This document shows positions 1 through 10,567 of a stretch of 64,000 nt of DNA, one piece after another. A model generated the notes under the pieces. That model was given only the letters and a program-made list of their open reading frames with translations. It searched no databases and was not told the origin of the DNA. A program made the position numbers and the translations under genes. Position 1 is the first letter of the stretch; every line of letters starts with the position of its first letter. Source of the stretch: Leptobrachium leishanense (lineage: Eukaryota > Chordata > Amphibia > Anura > Megophryidae); assembly GCA_009667805.1 (NCBI GenBank), contig CM019063.1, positions 54,358,881 through 54,422,880 on the forward strand. Direction: 5' to 3'.

Positions 1-1045
1 TGCAAGGTGGGAGTGATGAACTGCAAGGTGAGAGCGATGGACTGGTTGGGGCAGTAATTTGGGTGGTCGGCTTCCCTAAATAGGAATGTCTTAAGGGAGC
101 GTTTAAAGGAAGAGAAACTAGGGAAAAGTCTGACCGTACGAGGGAGAGCGTTCCAGAGGGTGGGGGCTGTGCATGAGAAATCCTGCAGTGTATCATGGGA
201 AGAGGTGATGTGGGTGATTAGTAAAGACAGGTAGTGGGAGCCGAGTTAGTGAGAGCTTTGTAGGTCAGGGTAAGGATTTTGAATTTAATTCTGCAGTGGA
301 TGGGGAGCCAGTGAAGGGACTTGCAGAGAGGAGCAGCAGAGACAGAGCGGCGGGTGCGGTGGATGGGGAGCCAGTGAAGGGACTCGCAGAGACAGAGCGG
401 CGGGTGAGGTAGATGGGTAGCCAGTGAAGGGACTCGCAGAGACAGAGCGGCGGGTGAGGTGGATGGGGAGCCAGTGAAGGGACTTGCAGAGAGGAGCGGC
501 AGAGACAGAGCGGCGGGTGAGGTGGATGGGGAGCCAGTGAAGGGACTCGCAGAGACAGAGCGGCAGGTGAGGTGGATAGGGAGCCAGTGAAGGGACTCGC
601 AGAGAGGAGCAGCAGAAACAGAGCGGCGGGTGAGGTGGATGGGGAGCCAGTGAAGGGACTCGCAGAGGGTAGCAACAGAGAACGAGCGGCGGTTGAGGTG
701 GATGAGCCTGGCTGAGACATTCAGAATGGACTGTAGTGGGGAGAGGCAGGAGAGAGGAAGGCCAGCTAAAACATTATTACAATAGTCAAATCGGGAGATT
801 ACAAGGGAGTGGATGAGCTGCTTTGTGGTGTCAGTGGTAAGAAATGGCAGAATTCTGGAAATATTACATAGTTGTAGTGGCAGGAGGAGGAAAGAGATTG
901 AATGTGGGGGATGAAGGAAAGAGCAGAGTCACGTGTAACTCCGAGACAACGAACCTGGTTTGATGGGGAGATCGTGATACCATCAACCACGATAGAAAAG
1001 TCATGTAATGTCTCTACCCTTTGACCGTGGAGAAGCAAGTCAAAT
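1..1045 (-). mobile_element. L2/CR1-like LINE, C-terminal RT part (5'-truncated)
   Basis: Read on the minus strand, 1038 down to about 40 encodes the end of a non-LTR reverse transcriptase. There is a thumb-like stretch (VRCLGVTRDSALSF..HIQSL), then SRFDYCN..LAGLP, then ESLHWLPI, then LWNALP..SFKRSLKTFLF. That order is the usual C-terminal tail of L2/CR1-type LINEs. The catalytic fingers/palm and the endonuclease are absent, so the copy is 5'-truncated near 1045. The 3' UTR runs off the window edge; its start matches the LINE tail at 16766-16968. Frames are broken and the copy is inactive. Clade is inferred from the motif pattern only. Confidence 0.8.
293..693. repeat. Minisatellite inside the LINE RT coding region
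   Basis: Seven head-to-tail units each contain GATGGGGAGCCAGTGAAGGG followed by CAGAGACAGAGCGGCGGGTGAG-like sequence. Two unit lengths alternate, about 50 and 63 bp, differing by a 13-bp GAGAGGAGCAGCA-type segment. On the minus strand the unit includes the codons for the LINE motif ESLHWLPI. The array is therefore a local expansion of a conserved LINE segment, and the long frame through it is not a real protein. Confidence 0.85.
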
Positions 1046-1149
1046 CCTGTTCAGCACATCCATCCAATACAATTATGGAGCAACAAGTCTCGACTTTACG
1101 AGAAGTGGGTTCAACTTAACCCCAGGTTGCTGATTTACAATCATGAAAA

Positions 1150-1412
1150 GCAGACTCCGATCCCACTCAGAAGATGCCACCAGCGAGTGTCCTTGGGCAA
1201 AACACCTAACAATATGGACGCGCCTACCTCACAAAATACTTGTACATCTCATAGATTGTAAATTCCCTTGGGAACAGGGACCCCCTGAATCAGGCCGTAT
1301 CATTCATGTGTGATATTCCAATGTATCAACTCCTTGTACATTGATCCTGTAAAGCACTGCGGTATATGTGGCGCCATATAAATAAAGGATAGTAATAATA
1401 ATTACACATCTT
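1150..1412 (+). mobile_element. L2-like LINE/SINE 3' end
   Basis: Contains the phrase pattern TTGTAAATTCCCTTGGGAACAGGGACC, then TGTAAAGCACTGCGG, then GGCGCCATATAAATAAAGGA and an AATAATAATT tail. This layout is the common 3' terminus of vertebrate L2-like LINEs and their dependent SINEs. No coding sequence is left. It lies in the opposite orientation to the LINE at 1-1045 and is a separate insertion. Confidence 0.65.
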
Positions 1413-2399
1413 TAACATAAATGAAAGGATAGAAAGGAAGACGATTTTCCTTTTTTCAAGGAAAGATTAAATTCGCCATTTGTTTTCCCAAAAAAGTTGC
1501 ATTTAACTCATTGCGGTTATACAACTCTCACACAACTGCTGCCACACTGATGAGAAGTAATAAAAATTACTTGGAATAAACTTAGTAAGCTTCTTAAACT
1601 TAATTAAAAAATATTACAAAAACAGAGATTTACAATATTTCAATTAACTAGGAATTCTGAATCGTGGAACGCGTCAGCTAGAAAAATGCCAAGAGCTTTG
1701 ATTCAGCCACCTCGAGATGTTTGGACCGGTTGACTCATTGAATGGTGATGTGTTGCTCTGAACATCTGTCTACAAATAAGTGCGAGAAGCCGTGTAATTT
1801 TTTTTTCCAATTTATACCAATTTTCTGCTCAGCATTATTTTGTGTACTGTCAGCCAAATCAGCTGAAAGAAGCGCACACAAAAGATTGTGGTGACATATG
1901 TCAGAAACAAACTTGGCCCAACAGCACTTTTCCATCCATAAACTTTCTTGCCGGTTAAGGAGGGAGGGGAGGAAATGTTGTCTAGAACATGGTCTCTTCT
2001 TTCAAACTTAAACATTTTGATACTTTCAACAAAAGACAACAGAAAAAACACAAAATTAATAACAGAATTAAAAAATCAGGATAAACAATAAATGAAAATA
2101 GAATTAAACATAAAACAAATTATATTTGACTTTGATAGTTTTGAGTTGCAGATGAACTCCCACATTTAAACTTTGCAAATACATATATCAAAAATATTTC
2201 CTTTTTTTAATACATTTTTAATAAAAAAAAGTAGCACACACACATATCCTTTGTTGGGATTTGATTAAAGGGATTTTATTAAATACAGAATTCTCTTTTT
2301 TTGCCCTTAAATAATTGGTCTGCTGATGTCCTCCAATAATTTTTTTACATTTTGTTTTACCCAATTTGTCTCATTTTACTTACCTTTTGTCCCTCGTCA
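1413..2399. other. AT-rich stretch with no gene recognised
   Basis: AT-rich with A/T runs and short chance frames. No splice-bounded exon, transposon terminus or RNA gene is convincing. It may be unique sequence or an old decayed repeat. Confidence 0.4.
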
Positions 2400-2710
2400 T
2401 GGGCTGCTCATCTTCAGCTCAGGGTCTTCCGAATCACGCTCCTATACAAGTTCCGCAGTAACTGTATATTGTGCACTACTACGGACTTGTGCATTTTACA
2501 TACGCCTGTTGCAGGACGATGGATCAGAGCAGCATGTATGCGTGCTGATGTCACTAGGGACTGATCTGATGACCTGCAGCTGGGAAATTCAAACTTGGCT
2601 GCTGGTGACACTGGGTGAGGTGGAGGAATCTCCTCCACTTCACACCGTGTTTTTACCCGATCAGGGCTACAGGCAAGGGGGGAAGGGTGAACCCCTCACA
2701 TCCTGAACAA
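2400..2710 (+). repeat. Dispersed repeat family A, copy 1
   Basis: A block with GATGTCACTAGGGACTGATCT, GCAGCTGGGAAATT and GGCTGCTGGTGACACTGGGT recurs at 9840-9955 and, inverted and more fully, at 11545-11830. Three diverged copies in 10 kb indicate an interspersed element. I see no coding capacity, and the superfamily is unknown because clean termini are not visible. The 126-residue frame here is not considered a gene. Confidence 0.6.
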
Positions 2711-3082
2711 ATGAAAACATAACATTTCCAGGTACATTTTTTAAATTCTATGAATGTCGTGAGTATACAATAGTGAATCAAAAAAACTTCCAATGATATA
2801 AAAATACAAGGAATTTTCTGTGCAAAGAAAGTGTATGAAAAAACATACAATCATACTGTTCCATGTAAAGTGTTTTCATACACACAAAATATACCAGTAA
2901 TACTTAGATTTTATCCACAGCTTTTCTCATGCAATATGTTGGAATGTCGGTAAAAGAAAAAAGGAAGACAGTAGTGCAGTACTGAATAAACAATGAATGT
3001 AAGAATGTGATGAAATTACTGCACTATAGTCTTTCTTTTTCCTTTTTCTTTATGTACAATCTATCATATCATTATGGATAGA
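2711..3082. other. No feature recognised
   Basis: AT-rich. A weak inverted repeat pairs about 2967-2985 with 3023-3041 (GGAAGAC..AGTGCAGTA against TACTGCACT..GTCTTTC). Nothing else is supportable. Confidence 0.3.
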
Positions 3083-3180
3083 GACAGATATGGATAGAGT
3101 GATAGATTATTAAATAGATAGATAGATTGATAGATATAGATAGATTGATAGATATATAGATAGATATGGATAGATAGTGT
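3083..3180. repeat. GATA/TAGA microsatellite
   Basis: Imperfect ATAG/GATA tetranucleotide repeat with GGATAGATA and TTGATAGATA variants. It accounts for the repetitive YIYQSI-type chance peptide on the minus strand. Confidence 0.9.
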
Positions 3181-3573
3181 CGTATAGCCACTGGACACAG
3201 AGATCAGTGCGTCTGCTTCTCTCATTGTGCAGCCATTGCAGGGTACATGATGAGCAGAAAAATACAAAACAAATGCCTACTCCTTGATGCGGAGGCTAAC
3301 TAAACATTTCAGAATTGCTGGCTGACATATTGGGCGACTAAGCCGTTTACCAATCTGAGAAAACAAAATATAATGTACCTTCCTCCTGGGCTCAAGATTT
3401 AGCTTCCTCCATCATTGCATCCAGCCCCAAGACTGCCGTCTCAGAGGGAACCACATCTCCTATAAGGGCAGGGCAGTTCTAATTAGGCATTGGCTGTGGG
3501 TAAACCCAATAGGGGAAAAACTGAGTCCTCCATCTGTCTGCTAATAAACCTTGCCCTTAATCACACTGTCAGA
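3181..3573. other. Spacer between GATA arrays
   Basis: Mixed-composition sequence flanked by two GATA arrays. No gene or terminus recognised. The microsatellite on both sides may be one array split by an insertion, but I cannot identify a target duplication. Confidence 0.3.
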
Positions 3574-3692
3574 GTAGATATGGATAGATAAGATTATTAG
3601 ATAGATATGGATGATAGAGATAGATGTGGATACATAGTTAGATATGGATAGTTAGATAGATAGATAGATAGACAGATAGATAGATACTGATC
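3574..3692. repeat. GATA microsatellite, second tract
   Basis: Further ATGGATAGATA and TAGATAGATAGACAGATAGA repeats. Same motif as the tract at 3083-3180. Confidence 0.9.
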
Positions 3693-3739
3693 AATAGACT
3701 TTAAAAAAGGTACAATTTCTATTTTTTATGGTTCTGGTC

Positions 3740-4440
3740 CTAGAATGATCCAATTTCCTAGCGCGTTGTTTATTCTTCCAGGTAGCAGCGGCAGTAGGAG
3801 GTTACAATTCATCACAGAGAAACTCGTTGCGCGAATTTTAAAGACTCGGGTACGTGAAACACTGACCAGTGTCCATCACGCTGGATGTGACAGCTCTTTA
3901 TTTTGAAGCCGTTTTAAGGTCCGTAATTCCTACTTCCCCCCTTTTTATTTTTCCTTTTGGGCTTTTCATGTGAGAAGGACCAAGCAAACACCGGCTAAGG
4001 TAATTTATCTAGTGACCTTTTAGTTCTTTCAAAGCAAAGTGATTTAATAGCACTTAATCTGTCAAGGGCCTGAAGCTTTGCAATAACGTTTTATTAAGAC
4101 GTTTTTCATGGAGCATTAGTAGATCTCTTCCACGCTAAAAGAGAATTTTTACCCAGTGACTCTTTCTTCGCTTCCCTTTCTCGCGCTGAAGCAATGCGGA
4201 ATAACAACGGTTATTTACAGTATGGAGATGTCACTTGCTTTATTATCCCGGAATAGAATGTTAATGGAGATATGCAAATTATCTGGCACCCGACGGGAAT
4301 AAATGAGCCAAACATGGATGTGTACGACCTGCTACAAAATGATCGGGTTCAAACATCAACAGAATTTCTACACTCTTGGCTTCTAATTTATACCATTTTA
4401 TTTTTTACAAGAAAAGTGTAATTTAATATATATTTTATTA
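3740..4440. other. Complex unique sequence, candidate conserved non-coding element
   Basis: About 700 bp with no visible transposon motif, low repetitiveness and balanced composition, including an octamer-like ATGCAAAT near 4273-4280. Unlike most of the window, nothing in it recurs elsewhere here. A regulatory conserved element is possible, but only comparative alignment could show it. No open frame of note. Confidence 0.25.
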
Positions 4441-4451
4441 TTATCCAAGAT

Positions 4452-4880
4452 TTAACCCCTTCACTACCAAGTGATTTTGAAAAAAATCATGGTCAGAAAC
4501 CAGTGTTTTTTTTGTAAAATCATTTTTAATTAATTATAAAATAAGAACTATGAGTGAGTTTTTATATCTATTGTATGTCTTACTATAAACAATCTATTTT
4601 TGGCCAGTAGATGGCGCCATCTACTGCCAAATTGAGTTAGAGGTTTGAGCAGCTGGTCTATTATCTTTTGTTTCTCCCTGCATCGGCTGCTGAAAGCACG
4701 ATATTTCAGAGCTTTGAGCAGCTGATTTTACAGTTTTAGCTCTTTGGGCATTATACCCATAGGGCTAAAACTTTGGGGGCACCTTCTGCAATCCAAAAGC
4801 AGATGAATTTCATTTGCTTTTGGGCTGAAGATTAGCAGATCGAGATATCTCTATCGGCGTACCAGATGGTGACTTTGTAA
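4452..4880 (+). mobile_element. TTAA-type MITE, left part (copy 1)
   Basis: Begins TTAACCCCTTCACTACCAAG at 4452 and follows the complete element at 5665-6141 for about 430 bp. Shared internal phrases are CCAGTAGATGG, CCATCTACTG/CCATCTTCAGG and GGGCTAAAAC. The right end is missing: after about 4880 it passes into a GGGTTATTC-type fragment. Non-autonomous; piggyBac-like by its TTAA start. Confidence 0.75.
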
Positions 4881-5048
4881 CCCGATTCATTCGGCAGTTT
4901 GTCGGCTGTTTGAAGATGCGCTTGGCGGGTCGATTTGTGACACATCTGGGACCCTGAAGTTAATGCTGAATTCACTGCAGGGTCCGCAAATTTAACTCGC
5001 CGAAGTGCGGCGAAATGTCTACGACATTTCGGCACTCTCTGAATAAGC
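4881..5048 (-). mobile_element. GGGTTATTC-family MITE fragment
   Basis: Carries TTCGGCAG, GCTGAATTCACTGCAGGG and the terminal CGGCACTCTCTGAATAA, which match the right-end region of the fuller elements at 40948-43605 and 54813-55601. Only one terminus is preserved. It abuts the truncated TTAA MITE. Confidence 0.6.
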
Positions 5049-5664
5049 CTTTTAGATATGTTTGTCCCAAAAAATATAGCAAACCAAAACCAATAGTGAG
5101 GGACAAATCATACATGTACAAATGCACCAAGAACCTTCAACATAATATGGACAAACCGTAGGAATACAGGTGAATGTGGACAAAGTTGCTCAATCAAACA
5201 GCACAGGTAACGTCACAGATTCCATAATATTCTACTCAAAGCAAATGTATCAGAAATGAGTTCGATAAAACACCTAATAGTGTTAGTTATTTTCCAGGCC
5301 ACCCTGATTTTATTTTCTACCTGGATAATTATTTTGGTGTAATTTCCCTTTTTATTATTAATCAAGTTTTTAGTTTCAAGCATGAGAGCGATTAAATTAA
5401 TTTCCCAATATTCAATACTAATTAAACCGGCTGAGTTGTATAAAAATGTTTTTCTAATCTCCTGCCGATAAATGAAAAGTAAGCGAAAAAGTCACGATGA
5501 TCCTATTTCTACTCTGTATCCAGAAAAGAATGTGAAGGAAAATCAGGCTAAACATCTTTCGACGTTTCTTTTGAATGAAGTTAGAAGCATTTTTTTCATC
5601 CTGTATTTTGTTCTTCTACTATTTATTGGGGTCATTGGGTTAGGATTTATTTTTTGTAATGATA
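5049..5664. other. AT-rich spacer, no feature recognised
   Basis: AT-rich sequence between two DNA-element copies. The 90-residue frame starting here runs into the MITE at 5665 and is unlikely to be a gene. Confidence 0.3.
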
Positions 5665-6141
5665 TTAACCCCTTCACTACCAAGTGCTTTTCCAAAATAA
5701 AACCATTGTCAGGAACCAGTGGCTTTTTGAAGAATCATTTTTAATTAATTATACAGTAAGAAATATTTGGGAATATTCCCAGTGTATTTCTTACTGCAAT
5801 AACCTATTTGGCCAGTAGATGGTGCCATCTTCAGGTAAAATAGAGTTACAGCAGATAGAGCTGCAGCTCCTGTTCCCTGCATCGGCGGCTGCTGAGAGCA
5901 TGATATGTCAGGGCATTCAACAGCTGATTTTAAACAGTTTTAGCAGCATGGGCATTATGTCCAAAGGGCTAAAACGTTGGGAGCACCTTCTGCAGACCAA
6001 AATCAAATGAAATTAATTTGCAGCAAACATATTTCATTTGCTTTTGTCCTTCACAGCTGCAGATCGAGATAACTCAATATCGGGACCTGATGGTGCCTTT
6101 GAAGTCCTGAGTTATGATGATATCGGGAGTGAAGGGGTTAA
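5665..6141. mobile_element. Complete 477-bp TTAA MITE (piggyBac-like)
   Basis: Bounded by TTAA at 5665-5668 and 6138-6141. The ends are inverted: TTAACCCCTTCACTACC at the left and GAGTGAAGGGGTTAA at the right. TTAA target duplication is the hallmark of piggyBac and a few relatives. There is no coding capacity, so movement would need a transposase in trans. Internal sequence repeats CCAGTAGATGG(T/C)GCCATCT, a short palindrome. Confidence 0.85.
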
Positions 6142-6182
6142 TTCTAGAGGTCCTTTAAACGTCTTCACTACTGTGTCTGTGT

Positions 6183-6306
6183 TATTTTTTATTTATTTAT
6201 AAAGGATTTTACCAGGAAAGATACATTGAGATTTCTCTCGTTTTCAAGTATGTCCTGGGTTCAAGAACATTGAATAGTTATAGTCTTAGAGAAATACAAA
6301 GTTAAC
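6183..6306 (-). mobile_element. LINE 3' tail (same family as 49526-51918)
   Basis: Reads TTATTTATAAAGGATTTTACC and CTCTCGTTTTCAAGTATGTC, the reverse complement of the 3' UTR at 51830-51915. It is a severely 5'-truncated, minus-strand insertion with a TTTATTTATT tail. Confidence 0.8.
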
Positions 6307-6665
6307 ACCATCTGGGGCTGTGCTGTATAATTGCAAATGAAATTCAATTGTCGCAAACAAATTTTGTTTACATTTGGGCTCCAGAACATGCCCCAAACGT
6401 TTTAGCAACCAGAATGACCGAGGTTCTAACACATTTTAAAACCAACTGGGGAATGTGTCTGAAATGACATCTCCCAGGCTGATCCCGCACGAACCTCCGA
6501 ACTACAGTAACTCCATTTGGCCAGCAGATGGCTCCCTGCCAAATAGGTTATTACAGTAAGGGAATATTCCCAAATATTTATTCTGGTATAATTAAATGTT
6601 ATAATGGTATAATCTGTTGAAAATAGAGTTTTATTTGTGTGCTCTTAAATATTTGGGCAGATCGT
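6307..6665. other. Degraded MITE-like sequence
   Basis: Around 6510-6600 there is a diverged inverted relative of the TTAA MITE interior (TTGGCCAGCAGATGG, GGGAATATTCCCAAATATTT). The rest is unassigned. Confidence 0.4.
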
Positions 6666-7058
6666 TGTAACGTCGGGGACCTGACATGGGTACAGAATGG
6701 TGTGAGCTAAAGCGCAGTGGTAGACTAGATACAGATGTAAACAGATCTCAAAATAGAAAAAACGGGTTTATTTGTAAACCAAATAAACACATATAAAATA
6801 CCAACCAGGAAACCAAAACAGAATAAATGCAAGAAACTAACACAACAAGAGAGGTCTAAACACTAGAGAAACACATGAATAACAGATATAGCATAGAAGG
6901 AAATAAAATACTTCCTAGATAAACGCAATGAACAATATATACAGAAAATAAAAATAACAAGAACAGGCAGAGGAATATAACAGAACTAGCGGAGGAGAAA
7001 ACACTGAGACAAGACCTAAATGAAAAGACCTAAAAGTAAAAGGTAACTAGAAAACATA
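6666..7058 (-). mobile_element. Probable older LTR or LTR-like repeat, left part
   Basis: A-rich sequence with ACCAGGAAACC, AACAAGAACAGG and similar runs resembles LTRs in reverse orientation. It appears to continue at 9393-9600 once the solo LTR at 7059-9392 is set aside. Termini are not certain, so only the interruption is well supported. Confidence 0.35.
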
Positions 7059-9392
7059 TGTAGCGCTGTGCTAAAAATCTTGCTGTGGCAGTACCTATTT
7101 TTGGCCACAAGATGGAGACTATCGCAATCAGAGATGCTGGACTTTGGGACTACAATAACTGGCATGCTTTGCAAGAAGCCAGGAAGTGGGTGGAGACTGG
7201 AGTCTTACATCCTCTGCCTCGTGGAGAAAGTTCCAGAGCGCGCCAGGGGATGAGAGAAAGCAGACGCACTGAGGAGACCGCTGGAGGAGCTAGGCCAAAG
7301 CCCGAGGGAGACCTGTAATTCCTATTTGGGTCACTCAACCTGAGGAGAAGGAGACTTGCCAGTACCCAGACAACAGCTGCAGACCGGCGGAATCGAACGG
7401 AGAGCAGGCGGGGAGCTGGACAAGCTGCATGAAGGTAGACAACGGATCCGGCCGCTAGTATCCCCAGTCAAAATCGGGTGGAGAGACGTCCTGGGTCAGC
7501 GGAGCCTAAAGCAGTCATCAGATGGGTGAGAGGCCTCCAAGGCTGTTTGTATGATTAAAGGACGCTCTGCTGTTTTTCTCTTTTAAGTTTACAGGGCCCC
7601 AACTGACTAGTCGAAGATTTTTCCTCATGTAAATTCACTGGCCAGTTGAACAGTACCCGGGTATCACACACATACATATACACCTTTTACATTCCGGGAC
7701 TTAACTTGTGCAGGACTCTTTTCCTTTTACGAATCGGAACGGGGATTAACCCTTTCACTACTGAAGACGTGTGGGACACGTCCTCATTGATGCACGTTGC
7801 ATGCTGAGGACGTGCCCCACACGTCATCAGCTGTGCGGGACCCCTGCGGAGATACTCACCTCTCTGTCCGGGGTCCCACGGCGTTCTGACTTCAGCGTCC
7901 TCAGACGCTGAAGTCAAGCTCCTCCCGGCGTAAATGACGTCATCGCGCCATGCGTGATGACGTCATTTCCAGGCGACCCCCCGGCAATGCCGGGAGATAG
8001 CCTGGAAGGGAGGGGGGGATCCGTTCGGATCCCTCTCCCTCCCGATCGGGAAGGAGCAGCGGTAAAAGCCAGGCACCGCTTAAAAGGGGAGAGTCTCCCC
8101 TTTTAAGCGATGCCTGGCTTTAACCCCTCAAGTGCTGGGTTGCACTTCAGCACCTTGCGGCGCCAAAGTGCAGCCTATCTCCGGTGGGGGCCGCCATCTT
8201 GGATGGCGGCTCCACCCCCGGGACTCCCCTCACTGTCTGACGTCATCACGCATAGCGTGATGACGTCAGATAGCCGGGGAACCCCTAGCTGCCAGGGATT
8301 TCCCAAGGAAATCCCCTGGTGGAGATAGGGGGTTCTTGTGAACCCCGATATATCCAGAACCGTGGCAGCTAGGGGTTCATGGAGGGTGTCATTTGAAAGG
8401 CCTGAGCATGGCCTTTCGAATGATACCCAACATGACTAGGTAAAAAGTAAAAACAAAGTAATAAAAAAAAAAAATTAAAATAATAAATAAATTTAAAAAA
8501 ATAAATAAATAAAAAAAAACATGTTTTTTTTTGTGTGTTGTTTTTATTAATGCAGCAATATTGTTCACATTTCAATTATAATGTGAACAATGATGCTGCA
8601 CTAATGATTTTTTTCTATGGGGTGCGTTTGCTAAAAATCACGTAATTCCCCCCAAAAAAAGTAACAGGTCCCCATTTCAAATTTTTTGTACAAGCGCACC
8701 CCATAGAAAACATAACCGCAAACACTCATGTGATAAAATGTGAAAAAAAACACTTTACACACTGCAGATGATTAAAAATTCAATTTTTATTGTATTTTTT
8801 GTTATAATATACAGGCAGGTCATGACGTATACATATAAAAATGATATATTATGAATCTGCGTAGTCTGCCGAAAGAACGATATATAATATGTCTGGGTCA
8901 TTTATTAAAATGTGGCTTCAAATCGTGTTTAAACATGATGAGCGAAAGCGGTAAAAATGAGCTCAGCACACAGTGGTGAAATGCCTCAGCAGTGAAGGGG
9001 TTAAAGATAAAGATACGTTCCGAATATGTTTTTCTCTCTTTCCGCTGCGCGTTTGCTGTAATACGAAGGGATTGTATGTTTGGGGTTTTGCTACGTGTCC
9101 CTCTTTTTCTGAACTATCGGGAAATTGCATTGCTTTTATGTTCGGTTGCGAATATTTTATTTTCTGAAATACGAAGCCTCGTGTTTCGTTTCTTTTCCGC
9201 TACGCGTTTTACCGGGATACGAAAATACTGTAATAATACTTGTGAATACCGTGTCTCAACATCTGCTCAAATATTTTAGTAAACTATATAAATATAAAAA
9301 CTTACAGCTGTGTTGGAGTATATTTATTCCCTAGTGCGGGGAGACTGACCCGTGGTTCATTTTCAGCGGCTCCTCCGGGAGTGAGCGCTACA
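7059..9392 (+). mobile_element. Gypsy-type solo LTR, interrupted by a TTAA element
   Basis: Starts TGTAGCGCTGTGC at 7059 and ends GAGCGCTACA at 9392, the TG..CA form of an LTR. The last four bases before it (7055-7058) and the first four after it (9393-9396) are both CATA. Removing the TTAA element at 7746-9004 leaves about 1.08 kb. Its sequence matches the LTRs at 17826-21345 and 27682-28167 in inverse orientation, sharing GTACCCGG, CTGGCCAGTGAA and TCTTCGACTAGTC. No internal region lies next to it, so it is a solo LTR. Confidence 0.8.
7746..9004. mobile_element. TTAA element of 1.26 kb inside the LTR
   Basis: TTAACCCTTTCACTACTG at 7746 and CAGCAGTGAAGGGGTTAA ending at 9004 form inverted ends with TTAA duplications. 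The interior is CpG-rich and palindromic, with GACGTGTGGGACACGTC and CGTGATGACGTC near the left and centre. An AT-rich right arm shares CATAGAAAACATAACCGCAA and CATGATGAGCGAAAGCGGTA with 48620-49255. Non-coding and non-autonomous. Confidence 0.8.
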
Positions 9393-9839
9393 CATACAAG
9401 AAAACCAGAGCAACTGATCCCTACCAGAACTGCAAGGAATGTCATAAGGATCTAGATGAACAAGGGGCTTGGAATAAATCAGACTGAAGCTCAGACCCAA
9501 AATGAAGCAGCGCCCTTCCTAGGGCGATGCCTGCCTTTATACAAAGTTCAATCTAGAACAATTGAGTCCAGGTGAGTGACCAGGCTTGGAATCCAAGAAA
9601 AAGAGATGAAACGTCCAAAGAAGAACGCAATGTCCATTGAGACCAGAGGTGGTCCTTTCTGGGTGATTTTACTGCCCTTTTCTCCCTCACCGCGCACTGC
9701 TCCTCTGTAACCGAAATCTGCTAGGTTCACTCGGGACGAGGCCGGACCGGACACGAGCAAGGATTGTCTGAACACGAGTCTCTTTAGGAAAGGCAAACTT
9801 TATTGTGATCCATAGCGCATGCACAGATCTGATTTACTG
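9393..9839 (-). mobile_element. Probable older LTR-like repeat, right part
   Basis: Resumes after the CATA duplication with ACAAGAAAACCAGAGC. The A-rich, CCAGG-containing texture is that of 6666-7058. GGCAAACTTTATTG near 9794-9807 would read as a CAATAAAGT polyadenylation-type signal on the minus strand. The element identity is not established. Confidence 0.35.
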
Positions 9840-9955
9840 CCCACTCTCTGAAACCAATCGCTACAGTCAGCACAAAGAGTGCATGCCGACATCACTAAAG
9901 ACTAATCTAGTGACCGGCAGCTGTTAAAATCTAAAATCCTGGCTGCTGGTGACAC
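9840..9955 (+). repeat. Dispersed repeat family A, copy 2
   Basis: Contains GACATCACTAAAGACTAATCT, CCGGCAGCTGTTAAAATCT and TGGCTGCTGGTGACACC, aligning with 2520-2620 and, inverted, with 11640-11720. Confidence 0.6.
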
Positions 9956-10567
9956 CACAAAAAGGAACCCTAACACTGACAGGCCAGTCTTTAGATTAGC
10001 CAGATCTAATAGAAAAACAACAAATGGCAGTGCAGAGTCCCAGGATATCAACAGTATATGCAGAATAGAGTAAGAAAAACTAGTGGTCATATAACAGCCA
10101 GGGATCAGAACACCAGAGAGGGACGTCAGGACAAGTCAGGGTCATACACAAAATATCATCAGAAAAATAATAAACCAGAAAACAAAAGCACAGTGAAGGA
10201 TAACCACAAAATAAACCATACAGGAGCTAGGATGGGAAAAAAACAAAAGGAATAACCAGAAATAAACAAGGAACACGGCGACAGGAGCAACAAACAGAGG
10301 GAAACAGAGGGCCTAAAACACACTAGAACAAATATACAGACAGATCAGGAACTTGCTTGAAGCAGGAAACACAGAGCAACACAGAAATGGCAAGACTCAG
10401 AATGACTGAAAATTGCGGAACAATGCATTATGGGAGCACCGCTCTTAAATAGGGAGTGGATCAGAACATCAGAGAGACAGGTGAGTGAGCTGACTGCAAA
10501 CAAGAAACCCCTGGGCTGGAACCCAGGAGCGGCAACAGGAACCAAGACCCAAACCGGAACAGCTCAC
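9956..10567 (-). mobile_element. TGTCACG-family LTR fragment, reverse
   Basis: Matches the complete solo LTR at 42073-42905 in the same direction (GGCCAGTCTTTAGA against GACCGGTCTTTAGA). Near its right end it carries CCCCTGGG..GGAACCCAGGAG, the inverse of the 26440-26490 region. Neither TG nor CA terminus is preserved, so both ends are lost. A TATTTAAG-like box on the minus strand lies near 10444-10452. Confidence 0.6.

Noticed and set aside
265..720. 151-codon Ser/Pro/Leu-rich frame
   Set aside because: Runs through a minisatellite inside a dead LINE; some unit lengths are not multiples of three.
2326..2706. 126-codon plus-strand frame as a gene
   Set aside because: Overlaps dispersed repeat family A and has no recognisable domain.
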